Shown here: one piece after another, positions 44,992 through 56,300 of the stretch | How the letters are laid out: each line of letters opens with the position of its first letter | Numbering within the stretch: position 1 is the stretch's first letter | From: Muribaculaceae bacterium | GTDB lineage: Bacteria > Bacteroidota > Bacteroidia > Bacteroidales > Muribaculaceae | Length of the DNA: 64,000 bases | Assembly (NCBI GenBank): GCA_017557625.1 | Contig: JAFYYG010000030.1 | Location: 1 to 64,000 of the forward strand | Direction: 5' to 3' | Program-made: the position numbers and the translations under genes | The notes under the pieces: model-generated | Told to the model about the DNA's origin: nothing | The model's database searches: none | The model's input: the letters and a program-made list of their open reading frames with translations, nothing else

Positions 44992-45516
44992 ATGAAAAAA
45001 GTTGTTTATATTATAACGTTGGCCGTTGGCATCGCTATGGCGGCGTGCTCCACCTCCGATGAGTCAAGCGAAGCGTCATCAAACAGTGCAAATTCCAATG
45101 TTAATAAAACGGTGGCCCCAACATTGACATCAGATGAAAGTGTGGTTCCTGATGCGTCGGATTCAGCTCTAGATTTAAGTAATAATCCCACCTCTCCTGC
45201 TGGTGGCGCTCAACAGCCTAATGGCAATCAGGCAAATGCCCCTCAACCAACTCAGTCGCCCAAAGCGCCATTCACCCCTGAGGAAAAGGCTAAGTATAAA
45301 GAGGCGATAGATTTGGTAAATACATATAAAGATGAGGTGAATAAATGCTTTGAGGCAAAAACAAGCGGAAAAGTCATTGATGAGGCGACAAAGCAGCGGA
45401 TTACAGAAATCCAGAACAAACTCAATGAGCTTGAAAAGGAGGGAAAAATGAACAAGACACTAATTGAACTCAGAAATGCTAGCGATAATTTCTACAAAGG
45501 AGTAATCACTAAATAA
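44992..45516 (+). CDS. Unknown lipoprotein
   Basis: A 174-residue lipoprotein with lipobox AMAAC (Cys ~19). A disordered Ser/Asn/Pro/Gln-rich linker (~20-100) leads to a charged helical domain (~100-174: EEKAKYKEAIDLVNTYKDE, QRITEIQNKLNELEKEGK). The linker looks like a spacer that holds the helical part away from the membrane. It starts 36 nt after the coiled-coil gene. No family is recognised. Confidence 0.7.
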   Translation: MKKVVYIITLAVGIAMAACSTSDESSEASSNSANSNVNKTVAPTLTSDESVVPDASDSALDLSNNPTSPAGGAQQPNGNQANAPQPTQSPKAPFTPEEKAKYKEAIDLVNTYKDEVNKCFEAKTSGKVIDEATKQRITEIQNKLNELEKEGKMNKTLIELRNASDNFYKGVITK

Positions 45517-45551
45517 TTCTCATTATTATTAACAAATAAAACTAAACTACT

Positions 45552-45746
45552 ATGGCAGACGGACTATTAGACAAAGCAAAAGATTTCATCCAGGACAATG
45601 CAGGAGAGTTGTTGAAGAACACCGATCAGGTAAAAAAGACTGCGACCGATGTTGGCAAGAAGATTGCTCCTGACTCACTTGATGACAAAGTGGAAGGAGC
45701 CGTTGACTCTGCGGTTGACTTCTTGAAGGACAAATTTGGGAAATAG
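45552..45746 (+). CDS. Unknown small amphipathic helical protein
   Basis: A 64-residue cytosolic protein, highly charged, of repeated amphipathic helices: LLDKAKDFIQDNAGELLKN and VEGAVDSAVDFLKDKFGK. It resembles in style the MT0933-like or LEA-like small proteins, but no toxin partner lies beside it, so no antitoxin role is claimed. A clear terminator follows 25 nt after the stop. Last of the three-gene group. Confidence 0.65.
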   Translation: MADGLLDKAKDFIQDNAGELLKNTDQVKKTATDVGKKIAPDSLDDKVEGAVDSAVDFLKDKFGK

Positions 45747-45771
45747 TTTTTTCTCTATCGATGATTAATAG

Positions 45772-45800
45772 GCAAGGCGTGATTTTGCGCCTTGCTTTTT
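45772..45800 (+). terminator. Intrinsic terminator after the small helical protein
   Basis: Perfect stem GCAAGGCG/CGCCTTGC with an 8-nt loop and five Ts. Confidence 0.9.
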
Positions 45801-45886
45801 CTTCATTTTATTGTGGATGGAATGACAGATTTGCACTTTTTGCAAAGAAATGTTTATTTTGGTTTGAAAAAGTTTATATAATTTTT

Positions 45887-45916
45887 TTGTTTTGAAATTA
45901 AAATAATGTATATTTG
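45887..45916 (+). promoter_or_regulatory. Bacteroidota-type promoter of gpmI
   Basis: TTG 45887-45889, 19-nt spacer, TATATTTG 45909-45916, 54 nt before the ATG. Confidence 0.83.
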
Positions 45917-45970
45917 CAGTCCACAATTGTTACTTCAGATTATAAAAATGACTTAACGACCTATAATATA

Positions 45971-47488
45971 ATGGGAAAGAGAGCATTGTTGATGATTTTA
46001 GACGGTTGGGGAATTGGCGACAAGACCAAGAGTGATGCCATTTTCTCGACTCCAACGCCATATTGGGACTTTTTGTTGGAAACCTATCCTCACAGCCAGC
46101 TTCAGGCGAGCGGTGAGAACGTGGGTTTGCCCGACGGTCAGATGGGCAACAGCGAGGTAGGGCACCTCAACATTGGTGGCGGCCGCGTGGTCTATCAAGA
46201 CCTCGTGAAAATCAACAAGGCCATTCGCGACAAGTCAATAATGACTAATCCCGAAATAGTTAATGCTTTCAGCTATGCCAAAGAGACTGGCAAGGCCATC
46301 CATTTCATGGGGCTCACCAGTGATGGAGGCGTGCATAGTTCGCTCAAGCATCTCTATGCTTTGTGCGACATCGCCAAGCATTATGAGCTCAAAGATGTGT
46401 TTGTACATTGCTTTATGGATGGTCGCGACACCGACCCCGAGAGCGGCAAGGGCTTTGTGGCTCAGCTCGAGGAGCATTGCGCACATAGTGCTGGCGTGGT
46501 TGCTACCGTCACTGGCCGCTACTATGCCATGGACCGCGACAAGCGATGGGAGCGCATCAAGTTGGCCTATGACCAACTCGTGCATGGCGAGGGCCGCAAG
46601 AGCGACAATATGGTGCAGGCCATTCAAGAGAGTTATGACGAGGGCGTGACCGATGAGTTCATCAAACCCATCGTCAACACCACCGTTGACGGCCGCATAA
46701 AGGAAGGCGACGTGGTAATCTTCTTCAACTTCCGCAACGACCGCGCTAAAGAACTCACCATTGTTCTCACTCAGCAGGATATGCCCGAGCAGGGGATGAC
46801 CATAATTCATAACCTCCAGTATTACTGCATGACACCCTACGATGCTTCGTTTACTGGACTTCACATCCTCTTTGATAAGGATAATGTGAATAATACTCTC
46901 GCCGAATATCTCTCGTCGCAAGGCAAGAAGCAGCTGCACATCGCCGAGACCGAGAAATATGCCCATGTCACGTTCTTCTTCAATGGCGGACGTGAGGAGC
47001 CCTTTGAGGGCGAGGACCGTATCCTTGTGCCATCGCCCAAGGTGGCGACTTATGATCTCAAGCCAGAAATGAGTGCGCCCGAGGTGAAAGACAAACTCGT
47101 GGAGGCGATAGGCGAGAAGAAGTACGACTTCATCGTGGTGAACTATGCCAACGGCGATATGGTGGGTCACACTGGCGTTTATCCAGCTATAGTGAAGGCT
47201 GTTGAGACTATTGACAGTTGTGTGAAAGCGACTGTGGAAGCGGCACGCGCTGCCGGTTATGAGGTGATTATTATCGCCGATCATGGCAACTGCGATAATG
47301 CCATCAACAAAGATGGCACACCAAATACTGCACACTCGCTTAATCCCGTTCCTTTCATCTATGTCACCGACAACAAGGATGCAACGGTTGAATGTGGCCG
47401 CCTTGCCGACGTGGCTCCATCAATCCTCCAGATTATGGGACTTGAACAACCGGCTGAAATGACTGGGACAGGGTTGATTAAGTGTTAA
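45971..47488 (+). CDS. gpmI: 2,3-bisphosphoglycerate-independent phosphoglycerate mutase
   Basis: Glycolytic interconversion of 3- and 2-phosphoglycerate through a phosphoserine, with two metal ions. It is 505 residues from ATG 45971, family length; a 19-codon upstream extension overlaps the promoter and is excluded. Motifs: [10 protein letters not shown] (metal-binding Asp), [21 protein letters not shown] with the catalytic Ser (~55-75), [47 protein letters not shown], and IIADHGNCD near the end. Confidence 0.97.
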   Translation: MGKRALLMILDGWGIGDKTKSDAIFSTPTPYWDFLLETYPHSQLQASGENVGLPDGQMGNSEVGHLNIGGGRVVYQDLVKINKAIRDKSIMTNPEIVNAFSYAKETGKAIHFMGLTSDGGVHSSLKHLYALCDIAKHYELKDVFVHCFMDGRDTDPESGKGFVAQLEEHCAHSAGVVATVTGRYYAMDRDKRWERIKLAYDQLVHGEGRKSDNMVQAIQESYDEGVTDEFIKPIVNTTVDGRIKEGDVVIFFNFRNDRAKELTIVLTQQDMPEQGMTIIHNLQYYCMTPYDASFTGLHILFDKDNVNNTLAEYLSSQGKKQLHIAETEKYAHVTFFFNGGREEPFEGEDRILVPSPKVATYDLKPEMSAPEVKDKLVEAIGEKKYDFIVVNYANGDMVGHTGVYPAIVKAVETIDSCVKATVEAARAAGYEVIIIADHGNCDNAINKDGTPNTAHSLNPVPFIYVTDNKDATVECGRLADVAPSILQIMGLEQPAEMTGTGLIKC

Positions 47489-47579
47489 GTGAAGCCGCGT
47501 TGCGGCTATGGAAAGATAAAAACGAAATATAATTAAATACACAACACATTTTTTTCATTTCATATACTCGTTTTACTAT

Positions 47580-47625
47580 GATGACTCGACGCAGTGAATG
47601 CATCGAGTCATCTCTTTTTGTTTTG
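47580..47625 (+). terminator. Intrinsic terminator of gpmI
   Basis: Perfect 10-bp stem GATGACTCGA/TCGAGTCATC with a 13-nt loop, then TCTTTTTGTTTTG. Confidence 0.88.
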
Positions 47626-47627
47626 TT

Positions 47628-47648
47628 TGTTGCGATGCCATCGCAACA
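47628..47648. repeat. Hairpin TGTTGCGAT/ATCGCAACA
   Basis: 9-bp perfect inverted repeat with GCC in the middle, at the convergent gpmI-lon junction. The arms are identical to the core of the palindrome at 32181-32206. Confidence 0.82.
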
Positions 47649-47667
47649 GACATAACTTGACCATTAG

Positions 47668-50112
47668 TTATAATTCTATCGCGTCTTTCACTTTGTCGGG
47701 GAGGAGGGCGAAGTCGATTACCTCCTTTATGGTGTTGACGAAGTGGAAGGTGAGGCCTTTGAGGTAGATGTCGTTTATTTCGTCAATGTCTTTCTTGTTG
47801 TCACGGCATAGGATGATGTCGGTGATGCCGGCGCGCTTGGCGGCGAGGATTTTCTCCTTGATGCCTCCCACTGGCAGCACTTTGCCGCGAAGGGTAATCT
47901 CACCTGTCATCGCCACATGGTCGCGCACCTTGCGCTGGGTGAACGATGACACGAGTGATGTCACCATTGTCACACCTGCCGATGGTCCGTCTTTTGGTAT
48001 TGCACCCTCGGGGACATGGACGTGAACGTTATATTTGTCGAAGAGTTCGTAGTCGATGTCAAAGAGTTGGCTGTGGCTCTTTAGGTACTGCAACGCAATC
48101 ATCGCGCTTTCCTTCATCACGTCGCCAAGGTTTCCGGTAAGGGTAAGTTTCTCGCCCTTGCCGCGTGATAGTGCGCTCTCGATGTATAGAATCTCGCCAC
48201 CCACGGCAGTCCATGCAAGGCCGGTCACCACGCCTGCGAACTCGTTGCCCTCGTAACGGTCGCTGTTGAAGTCGCGTGCGCCCAGGAAATCTTTCAGGCT
48301 CTCTACATCGATAGTCTTGGGGTATTCATCCCCGCTCGCCTTCTTACGGGCCACTTTGCGCAGCACTTTGGCGATCTTTTTCTCAAGTTCACGCACACCG
48401 CTCTCACGGGTATAGCCGTGAATTATTTCGGTGATGGTAGCTTTAGGGAAGGTTATTTCTTTCTTCTCGAAGCCGTTCTCTTGAAGCTGCTTAGGCACAA
48501 GATGCTTGCGTGCTATCTCTATTTTCTCCTCAGGTATGTAGCTGTTGATTTCAATCACCTCCATGCGGTCGAGCAGTGGCTTGGAGATGGTGCCGAGGTT
48601 GTTGGCAGTGGCAATGAACAGCACCTTCGAGAGGTCGTAGTCCACGTCGAGGTAGTTGTCGTGGAAATGGCCGTTCTGCTCTGGGTCGAGCACCTCGAGT
48701 AATGCAGATGCCGGATCACCCTTGAAGTCCTGGCCTACCTTGTCGATCTCGTCGAGCACAATAACAGGGTTGCTGCTGTTGCACTTCATCATAGCCTCGA
48801 TTATGCGGCCGGGCATGGCACCGATGTAGGTGCGGCGGTGTCCGCGAATCTCAGCCTCGTCGTGAAGACCGCCCAGCGAGATGCGCTCATACTTGCGGTG
48901 CAGTGCCTCGGCAATGGAGTGTCCCAGCGAGGTCTTTCCCACTCCCGGAGGACCATAAAGGCAGATGATAGGTGCCTTGAGGTCGCCACGCAACTTGAGT
49001 ACCGACAGATGCTCAAGAATACGGTCTTTCACATTCTCCAGTCCGTAGTGGTCGCGGTTGAGCTTCGCCTCTACCTTCTTGAGGTTGAAATTGTCGGTGG
49101 TATATTCGTTCCACGGCAGGTTGAGCATGGTGTCAAGATAGGCGTATTGAGTGGAGTAGTCGGGTGATTGAGGGTTGAGGCGCTCAAGTTTCTTGAGTTC
49201 CTTCTCAAAATGCTTTTGAGTGTTCTCGTCCCATTTTTTGTCCTTTGCGCGTTTCTCCAGCTCGGGGATGTCGTCATCGTTAGTGCCAAGCTCCTCTTGG
49301 ATAGTGCGAATTTGCTGTTGCAGGAAGTGCTCGCGCTGCTGTTGTGATAGATCCTCACGGGTGCGCAGCTGTATGCTCGCCTTCAGATCAATGAGCTGCG
49401 CTTCTTTGCTCAGTATGCCAAAGAGGTGGTAAGCACGTTTCTTTATGTCGCTCTCCTGTAGAAGCATCTGCTTATCGCGGGCCTCAAAGGGGATGTTTGT
49501 GGCCAAGAAGTGCATCAGATACACTGGGTCATCAATGTTGGTGATGGCAAATTTTAGTTCTCTGCCCGCATCGCCCATTTTGTTGAGCATGTCGTAGGTC
49601 AATTCCTTGATAGAAGTGATAATAGCCTCAAATTCTCCATCGTTTTTCTTGGGGAATTTCTCGTTGAATAGCGAAATGTTGCCTCTCAGATATGGTTCGC
49701 GGGTGGTTATCTCATTCAGCACGAAACTTGAGCGGCCATGCAGTATTACGTTAGTGGAGTCATCAGGCAGTTTCAGCACCTTTATGACCTCGGCGACAGT
49801 GCCCACAGGGTACAGGTCATTTTTGTCGGGGTCTTCTACATCGCTGTCAATTTGGCAAACTACTGCCAAAGGTTCACCTGTTCGCTGTGAGTCTTTAATG
49901 GCATTGAGCGACTTTGTGCGGCCCACCATCACTGGCATTGTCATGCCCGGAAACAGCACCATGTTGCGCAATGCAAGCACAGGAACGTCATTCAACTCCT
50001 TTTCTTTCAGTAGTTTGTCGTCGCTGTTGGCATGTATCTCGGCAAAGATGGGAATGGCATGCGCGCCACCATCGTTCATCTCAAAATCTATATCTTTATT
50101 AAAATCTATCAT
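47668..50112 (-). CDS. lon: ATP-dependent protease Lon
   Basis: AAA+ serine protease that degrades damaged and regulatory proteins. It is 814 residues. An N-terminal substrate domain (VPVLALRNMVLFPGMTMPVMV, ~44-64) precedes a helical region. The AAA module has Walker A CLYGPPGVGKTSLG (~375-388) and Walker B VIVLDEIDK. The protease domain has the catalytic Ser in PKDGPSAGVTM (~705-715) and Lys in GGIKEKILAAKRAGI (~748-762). The intact domain order supports function. A full promoter lies upstream on its strand. Confidence 0.97.
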   Translation of the reverse strand: MIDFNKDIDFEMNDGGAHAIPIFAEIHANSDDKLLKEKELNDVPVLALRNMVLFPGMTMPVMVGRTKSLNAIKDSQRTGEPLAVVCQIDSDVEDPDKNDLYPVGTVAEVIKVLKLPDDSTNVILHGRSSFVLNEITTREPYLRGNISLFNEKFPKKNDGEFEAIITSIKELTYDMLNKMGDAGRELKFAITNIDDPVYLMHFLATNIPFEARDKQMLLQESDIKKRAYHLFGILSKEAQLIDLKASIQLRTREDLSQQQREHFLQQQIRTIQEELGTNDDDIPELEKRAKDKKWDENTQKHFEKELKKLERLNPQSPDYSTQYAYLDTMLNLPWNEYTTDNFNLKKVEAKLNRDHYGLENVKDRILEHLSVLKLRGDLKAPIICLYGPPGVGKTSLGHSIAEALHRKYERISLGGLHDEAEIRGHRRTYIGAMPGRIIEAMMKCNSSNPVIVLDEIDKVGQDFKGDPASALLEVLDPEQNGHFHDNYLDVDYDLSKVLFIATANNLGTISKPLLDRMEVIEINSYIPEEKIEIARKHLVPKQLQENGFEKKEITFPKATITEIIHGYTRESGVRELEKKIAKVLRKVARKKASGDEYPKTIDVESLKDFLGARDFNSDRYEGNEFAGVVTGLAWTAVGGEILYIESALSRGKGEKLTLTGNLGDVMKESAMIALQYLKSHSQLFDIDYELFDKYNVHVHVPEGAIPKDGPSAGVTMVTSLVSSFTQRKVRDHVAMTGEITLRGKVLPVGGIKEKILAAKRAGITDIILCRDNKKDIDEINDIYLKGLTFHFVNTIKEVIDFALLPDKVKDAIEL

Positions 50113-50135
50113 TATATATTATGTGTTTCGGGTTG

Positions 50136-50165
50136 CAAAAATAATTAATAATAATGTAATAGCAA
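50136..50165 (-). promoter_or_regulatory. Bacteroidota-type promoter of lon
   Basis: On the minus strand TTG (50163-50165), 19-nt spacer, TATTTTTG (50136-50143), 23 nt before the lon ATG. Confidence 0.8.
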
Positions 50166-50182
50166 AAGTAGTGCCATTAATC

Positions 50183-50215
50183 AATTCATAATGCACAAAG
50201 CATAATTCATAATGG
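50183..50215. repeat. Short-word array AATTCATAATGCACAAAGCAT
   Basis: Degenerate words AATTCATAATG, GCACAAAGCAT, AATTCATAATG in the 254-nt divergent gap between lon and the macroglobulin gene. The rest of the gap holds the two promoters and no gene. Confidence 0.65.
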
Positions 50216-50310
50216 TCGAACGCCGTGCTTAAGGCGCAATACATTAACAACGCCCAGGAAGCATTTCAATGCAGAATTGCCTGGTCTATTGAAAAAACAG
50301 CTCTTTTATT

Positions 50311-50340
50311 TTGTTATTATCAACAAATTAGGTATTTTTG
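50311..50340 (+). promoter_or_regulatory. Bacteroidota-type promoter of the macroglobulin gene
   Basis: TTG 50311-50313, 19-nt spacer, TATTTTTG 50333-50340, 26 nt before the ATG. Confidence 0.83.
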
Positions 50341-50366
50341 CGATTGTAATTTAAAATTTTGGCGAT

Positions 50367-53300
50367 ATGGCAAAGAGATTGTTACTATTTATATTTGTCG
50401 CGTTTGCTGTTGTGGCAAGCGCAATGGGGCAGGGTTCTGCCGATTTTGCGTTTCCCCGCAAAGTAAGTGCCGAGGCGTTGACGCAGCTCGACAAGGCTCT
50501 AAAGAGTGGTGACGGCAACGCTGTGGTGAATGCCCTTGTGCGCTATTCATTAGCCGAGAGTAGTATTTCAAAGCAGAATGTTGACACCATAATGTCGCGT
50601 ATAGAACATGTTGCTCGTCAAGAGGGTCATGCTGACACTCGTGCTCTTATCTATTACTTGGCGGCAAGATTGCTTGATAGCTATGTTACAAAGTATGGTG
50701 CTGTTGCTATTGATGTTGATAGTGTGCCTTCGCGTTACGAACGAATGAGCAAACCCCAGATTGCCAAGAAAATCAATGAACTTGTGCTTCTCTCACTTAG
50801 GGATGAGAAACTGTTAAAAACTAAACATCTGAGTGATTACCCTGGAATTATCACCACTGACACTTTGGGACTTTATCCGTCACTATATCACTTTCTAGCT
50901 TTGCAAGGCTATAAAATGAGTAACAACAATGACGTGTTGCTCGACCTTCTTGAAAGCTGTCAGAAAGGTAGCCTTGCGCACATTAATGTCATTGTTAATT
51001 CAACTTATTCAAGTGTTCATAATTCTATTTTGAATATAGATGAAAAAAAATCTGTGTTGCCTGAATACTATAAGCTTTATAAAGATAGGGAAAGCAGCGG
51101 ATTGTTGATAAAGCACATGCGACCAATTGTAGGTAATGGTGAACAATATATCACCAAGTTTCCTAATAGTCCTTTCACCCCTGAAATCACAAATATGCTA
51201 TATGATGAGTTGACAAAGAAGGTAGATGTTGAATTGCCAACCAATTGCTCAACACGTGATACTATAAAGGTGGGGTTAAGATATATCGATAATCTTGACA
51301 ATATAAAACTTACGTTATATAGGCTCAATGACACAGTGAATTATATATATAATAAACCTCTAATGCAGGATCAACTGACACTTGTTGAGACTATTGATGT
51401 GACAATAGATAAAGAAAATTTCACTAATTATGCTTATTTCCAGCCACAAGGCTATGGCCGTTATGTTGTGATTCCTTCTTTTTTGAATGATTATGGAGAA
51501 ATGGAGAGTGGTGTTGGGAAAATAAATATAAAGAATTATTTGACCATAAGTGATGTCGCATTAATGGTAATTGAGCAGCCAGTCGAAAAAATTGATGAAA
51601 TCAATAAAACTCAAGAACAGCGACCATTAATCACTAACAAAGAAAAGATGAAGTATGACGCTCAGCTTGACCTTATAGCTGTTGACGTACTAACCGGCAA
51701 ACCAGTGGAAGGTGCTGTTATTAGCGAGGGTGACTGGCAAGGAGTGACCGATAGTGACGGTGTGGTTAAAAGAATTATGAGGAAGGGGATAGACCCAAAG
51801 TTTTGCAATTATAATGTGGCAATAAGTGAGGACCGTTGGATGTTTACCAACAAGTCATTCTATCGTAATGGTTATAATGTGGAAAGGACGGATACTGTAA
51901 GCAAAATCTTCACCGACTTGGCAATTTATCGTCCTGGTGAAGAAGTGAAGTTTGTGGCAGTGAATTACTCTGTCACAACAAAAAAACGCACTTTGTTGAA
52001 AAATTTTGATGTCAAGGTGGTGCTTGAAGATGCCAACAGCCAACCAATTGATTCCATGAGGCTTGTTTCTGATCAATGGGGGCGTGTGACAGGCAAATTC
52101 ACACTGCCTAAAGAATTACTCAACGGAAGGTTTACAATTAAAATACTATGCGACAATTACTGCATAGGTAGTCGTGCTTTTGATGTGAGCGAATACAAGA
52201 TTCCCACTTTTAGCGTAACACTTGATGATATGCGAGATTATTATCTCGGTGAAGATGTCGTGATTTCGGGTGCTGTGGCAGATTATGGTGGAATGCCTGT
52301 TGTTGGAGCTGAGGTGACATTGAATGTGGAAAGTAACACTTCTTTTTGGCGAGAGGATGATGTGGAAATCTCCGATACCACATTGATCACAGATGCCGAT
52401 GGCCGCTTCACCTTAACCATGCCGGCATCAATGTTCTCAATAAAGCCCGATGATGATTATGACCCCAGTGACGAGGATTGTCAAATTGAGGGATATACAG
52501 TAAATGTCATTGTTGAGAATGAGTTGGGGGAAGAACATGATGCTGTAGATGTGTTCAATCTGATTTTGCAGGGTAAAACAAGTGTTGATGTGATAAAGAC
52601 ACGTTATTGCCTGACAGGGGTTTCTGATAAGCTCATGGCACCAATAATCGTGAAAAACACGCTTAAGGATAATGCGATAATCTATTATCGCGTGCTTGAT
52701 GCTAAATCTAAGGTTGTTAAAAAAGGCATACTGCAAAGCAACGACTTAATGATTGATTTCAGAGATTTGCCATCGGGTAATTATACCTTTGAGGCTAAGA
52801 CAAAGAAAGACAAGACTTACTCAAGTAATTCGCTATTGCTGTATCGCTTAGATGATATGGTCTGCTACATCGAGAATACTCCCATGTGGATTGTCCCTGA
52901 GGGAACAAAAGTCAACGCTGCAAATCAGGGAGAAGTGCTGATAGGCACTTCGGTAGCCGAGAGTCACATCTATTATATTGCATCGACCAGTAATCGCATT
53001 TTGAAGAAAGGCTGGTTACATTATGGCCCAGGCATGCACAAGTTGGTGCTTGATATGCCAGCCACACAAGGAGAATGGGTTAATGTGGAATTCTTAAATA
53101 TCTACAACAAGAAAAAAGACCGAGATAGGGTGAGATTGCAATCGCTCTATCCACCCGTCCTCTTGAACGTGAAGATTGAGAGTTTCCGCAACAAGCTTGT
53201 ACCTGGCGAGAAAGAGAAATGGACATTCTCGTTGGTTGATAATGATTCCGTAAGTCATCGTGGAGGCATGATGCTCTCAATGATTGATAAAGCTATTTAT

Positions 53301-56300
53301 GATTTGTCAAGAAATGAATGGCGATTTGCTCCTACTTTCTTGTATAATAATTTGTACGACTGCTCAGTATCTAATATTGATGGATATTTTAGCTCTTCCA
53401 CTTCAATGAGTTGGACTAAACAGCACTTGGTATATAAGCCATGGAAAACCCCAGAGTTATACACCTATGGCCGAAAGTTCTTCGGTAGCTATTTTAGCGA
53501 TTTGACCACTTTGCGCGCTGTAGATATCGACCCTAATCTACATGAGACAATTGTCGCTGGCAATGACAAGGTGGGATGGGTTGTGAAAGGAGCGGTTTAT
53601 GGTGAGGATTTGGAACCCTTAATAGGTGCATCGGTCTCATGTGACAGTGTCAAGACTATCACCGACATTTATGGCAGATTCAGTATAACGGTTCCCAGGA
53701 AAGACAGTGAGATAAAAATTTCCTATATAGGTGCGGTGACATATATTCTATTCCCTAAAGATTTACCTGTTCTTATAATAATGCCTGAATCGGCCGAAGG
53801 GCTTGATGAGGTGGTTGTTACAAAAGCCTATGGCTATACCAACGTAGATAAACGCTTATTTACAGGAACCACCACTAGCATTTTAGAAGTTTCTGGCACT
53901 TTTGGAACTGCACCAACAATTAGAGTGCAAGGTGCAACGACAGGTGCATCCAGCTCAAAACCATTAATAATTGTTGATGGGGTTATTATTGATGACGTGG
54001 AGTTTGATATCAACGCACTCAACGGGGCCGACGTGGCTCGATTGCTTGAAGGTGCGGTTTCGGGCTTGAGCGCAAGTGATATCACTGACATCTCAGTTTT
54101 GAGAGATGCCTCGGCCACTTCAATCTATGGTGCTCGTGCAACTAATGGAGTTGTTGTGATTAATACCGCTAGCAAGAGCGTGGCCCGTGACCGAATGATG
54201 CAACAAGTCAAGAGCCGTGAGCAAGGTGTTAAGACGGCATTATGGGAGCCTTTGCTTACTACCGATGATGAGGGCCATGTTGCCGTGGAGTTTACCGCTC
54301 CTGAGAATAACTCAACATGGATTGTTCAGGCTATAGCCTACAATAGTGATTTGGTGACAGGACGCTCGATGGGTGAGGTCGTCACAAGCCGCCCGCTTAT
54401 GGTGAAACCCGTTGCGCCTCGCTTCCTGCGCCATGGCGATAGCGTGACATTAAAGGCAAAGGTGCAAAATGCCGATGACACATCTGCCACAGTAAGTGCT
54501 ATTGTTGAGCTGTTTGATATGAGAAATGATGCTGTCCTTCATTCTGTAACACAAGAACTCTCCATTGCTCCGCAAGAGACCAAAGAGGTAGAAATCGATT
54601 GGCAGGTTCCCGACAGTTTGGCATTGGTGGGAATGCGTGTGAAGGCTGCCACCGAGCGTTGGGGCGACGGAGAGCAGATGGTAATACCAGTGCTTGAGGC
54701 CGCATCGCCTGTGATAGAGACGCAGCCGTTCTACATCGACCCAGGTGAGGAGAAGACGCTGACAGTTCCTTCTTATTCTGAAAATGCCCATATCACCCTT
54801 GAGACTTGCGAGAACCCATTGTGGTATGCTGTTATGGCATTGCCAACAATCTATAGTGACAACGACAAGGTTGCAAGCTGTGTGGCACATAGCCTGTTTG
54901 CTCAAAGTGTTGCTCAAGATCTGTCAGGTTGTGAGCCTGAGATAGCCCAAGCCATCCGTTCATGGAAAGGCGATAGCACGGTTGTGTCGATGTTGCAGCA
55001 GAACTCCAGTCTCAAGATTGGCGACCTGATGGCGTCGCCCTTCGTAGGCGCTGCCCAGCGTGAGACTTTGCGAATGCGCCAGTTGAGCAACCTGCTCGAT
55101 ACCACCAAGATGGACAGTGAGCATGAGCGACTTGTAACGGCGTTAGGCAAATTGCAGCAGAGCGATGGCGGCTGGACATGGTTCAGTTATCCAGGCTGCG
55201 AGTCATCGCTATACACCACAATGGGCGTGCTGGAATTGATTGGCGAACAGATGCTGATAACCACCGACATTAGCGATGACGAGTTAAACAAAATGGCAGA
55301 GAAGGGAGTGCTGTATTGCGACAGTGTGATAGTCAATAGATTCACAAAAGGCGAGTCAATTGACTATATGGGCTATGCTTATGTTCGCTCAATGTTCCCC
55401 AATGTGGAAATGGGCAAGAAAAACAAGGCGATACATGACCGCAGTGTAAAAGAGATTGTGGCGAAGTGGAAAGACCGCTCGCTTATTGACCGCGCTTATG
55501 CCGCCATCGTGCTCTATCGAAATGGCAAGAAAGACGAGGCGCGCAAGATTGCGCAGTCGCTGCGAGAGTTTGCCATTACCGATAATCAGGGCATGCATTG
55601 GGACAATCTGCAAGAGGGTTATGCTGCCTTCTACGACAAAGTTACGCTCACTGCCACTGTGCTTGAGGCTTTGTCGCTTGTTGACCCTCGTCAAGACGAG
55701 ATGGCTCAAATCCACAAATGGATGCTGCTGATGAAGCAGAGCAACGACTGGGGTTCGAGCAGCCTTGCCGCTCATGCGGTTTATGCACTGCTCACCACTG
55801 ATGGCGGCAACAAGTGGCTGACCGACTCGCTAGGTTACTCAATAAGGGAAATCGCTCCAAATGAGACGATAAAGTTTGATAAGAAAAACCATCCACAATG
55901 GGGCGCAGTCTACTCAGCATACAGCGCACCGATGGCCGACATACAGGCGTTCAAAACCGATGACTTGAGCGTGACCAAGAATTTCATTCGTTATGGCAAG
56001 GATGGTGAACTTGAACCATTTACCACGCTCGATGTTGGCGACAAGGTGCAGGTGCGCATAACTCTCGACGCGCGCAAGGATTTGGACTACATTACCGTGA
56101 CCGACGAGCGTGCCGCATGCTTCGAACCGGTTGATAAGGTTTCGGGCTACAAATGGGGCGAGGTGTTCTACTACAACGAAGTGAAAGACAGCAAGACAAA
56201 CCTCTTTATCACCAGTCTGCGAAAAGGTGTTCACACAGTGACTTACGACGTGATGCTTACTAATATCGGAACCTATGCCAGCGGCATCGCCTCAGCGCAA

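Noticed and set aside
45552..45746. Antitoxin of a toxin-antitoxin pair
   Set aside because: The small helical protein looks MT0933-like in style only. No toxin gene is adjacent; a terminator follows at once.
46235..47335. A 366-codon open frame on the minus strand inside gpmI
   Set aside because: Fully antisense to a complete, motif-rich gpmI. Its product is His/Ile/Leu-rich without any recognisable domain, a known artefact of codon bias on the opposite strand.
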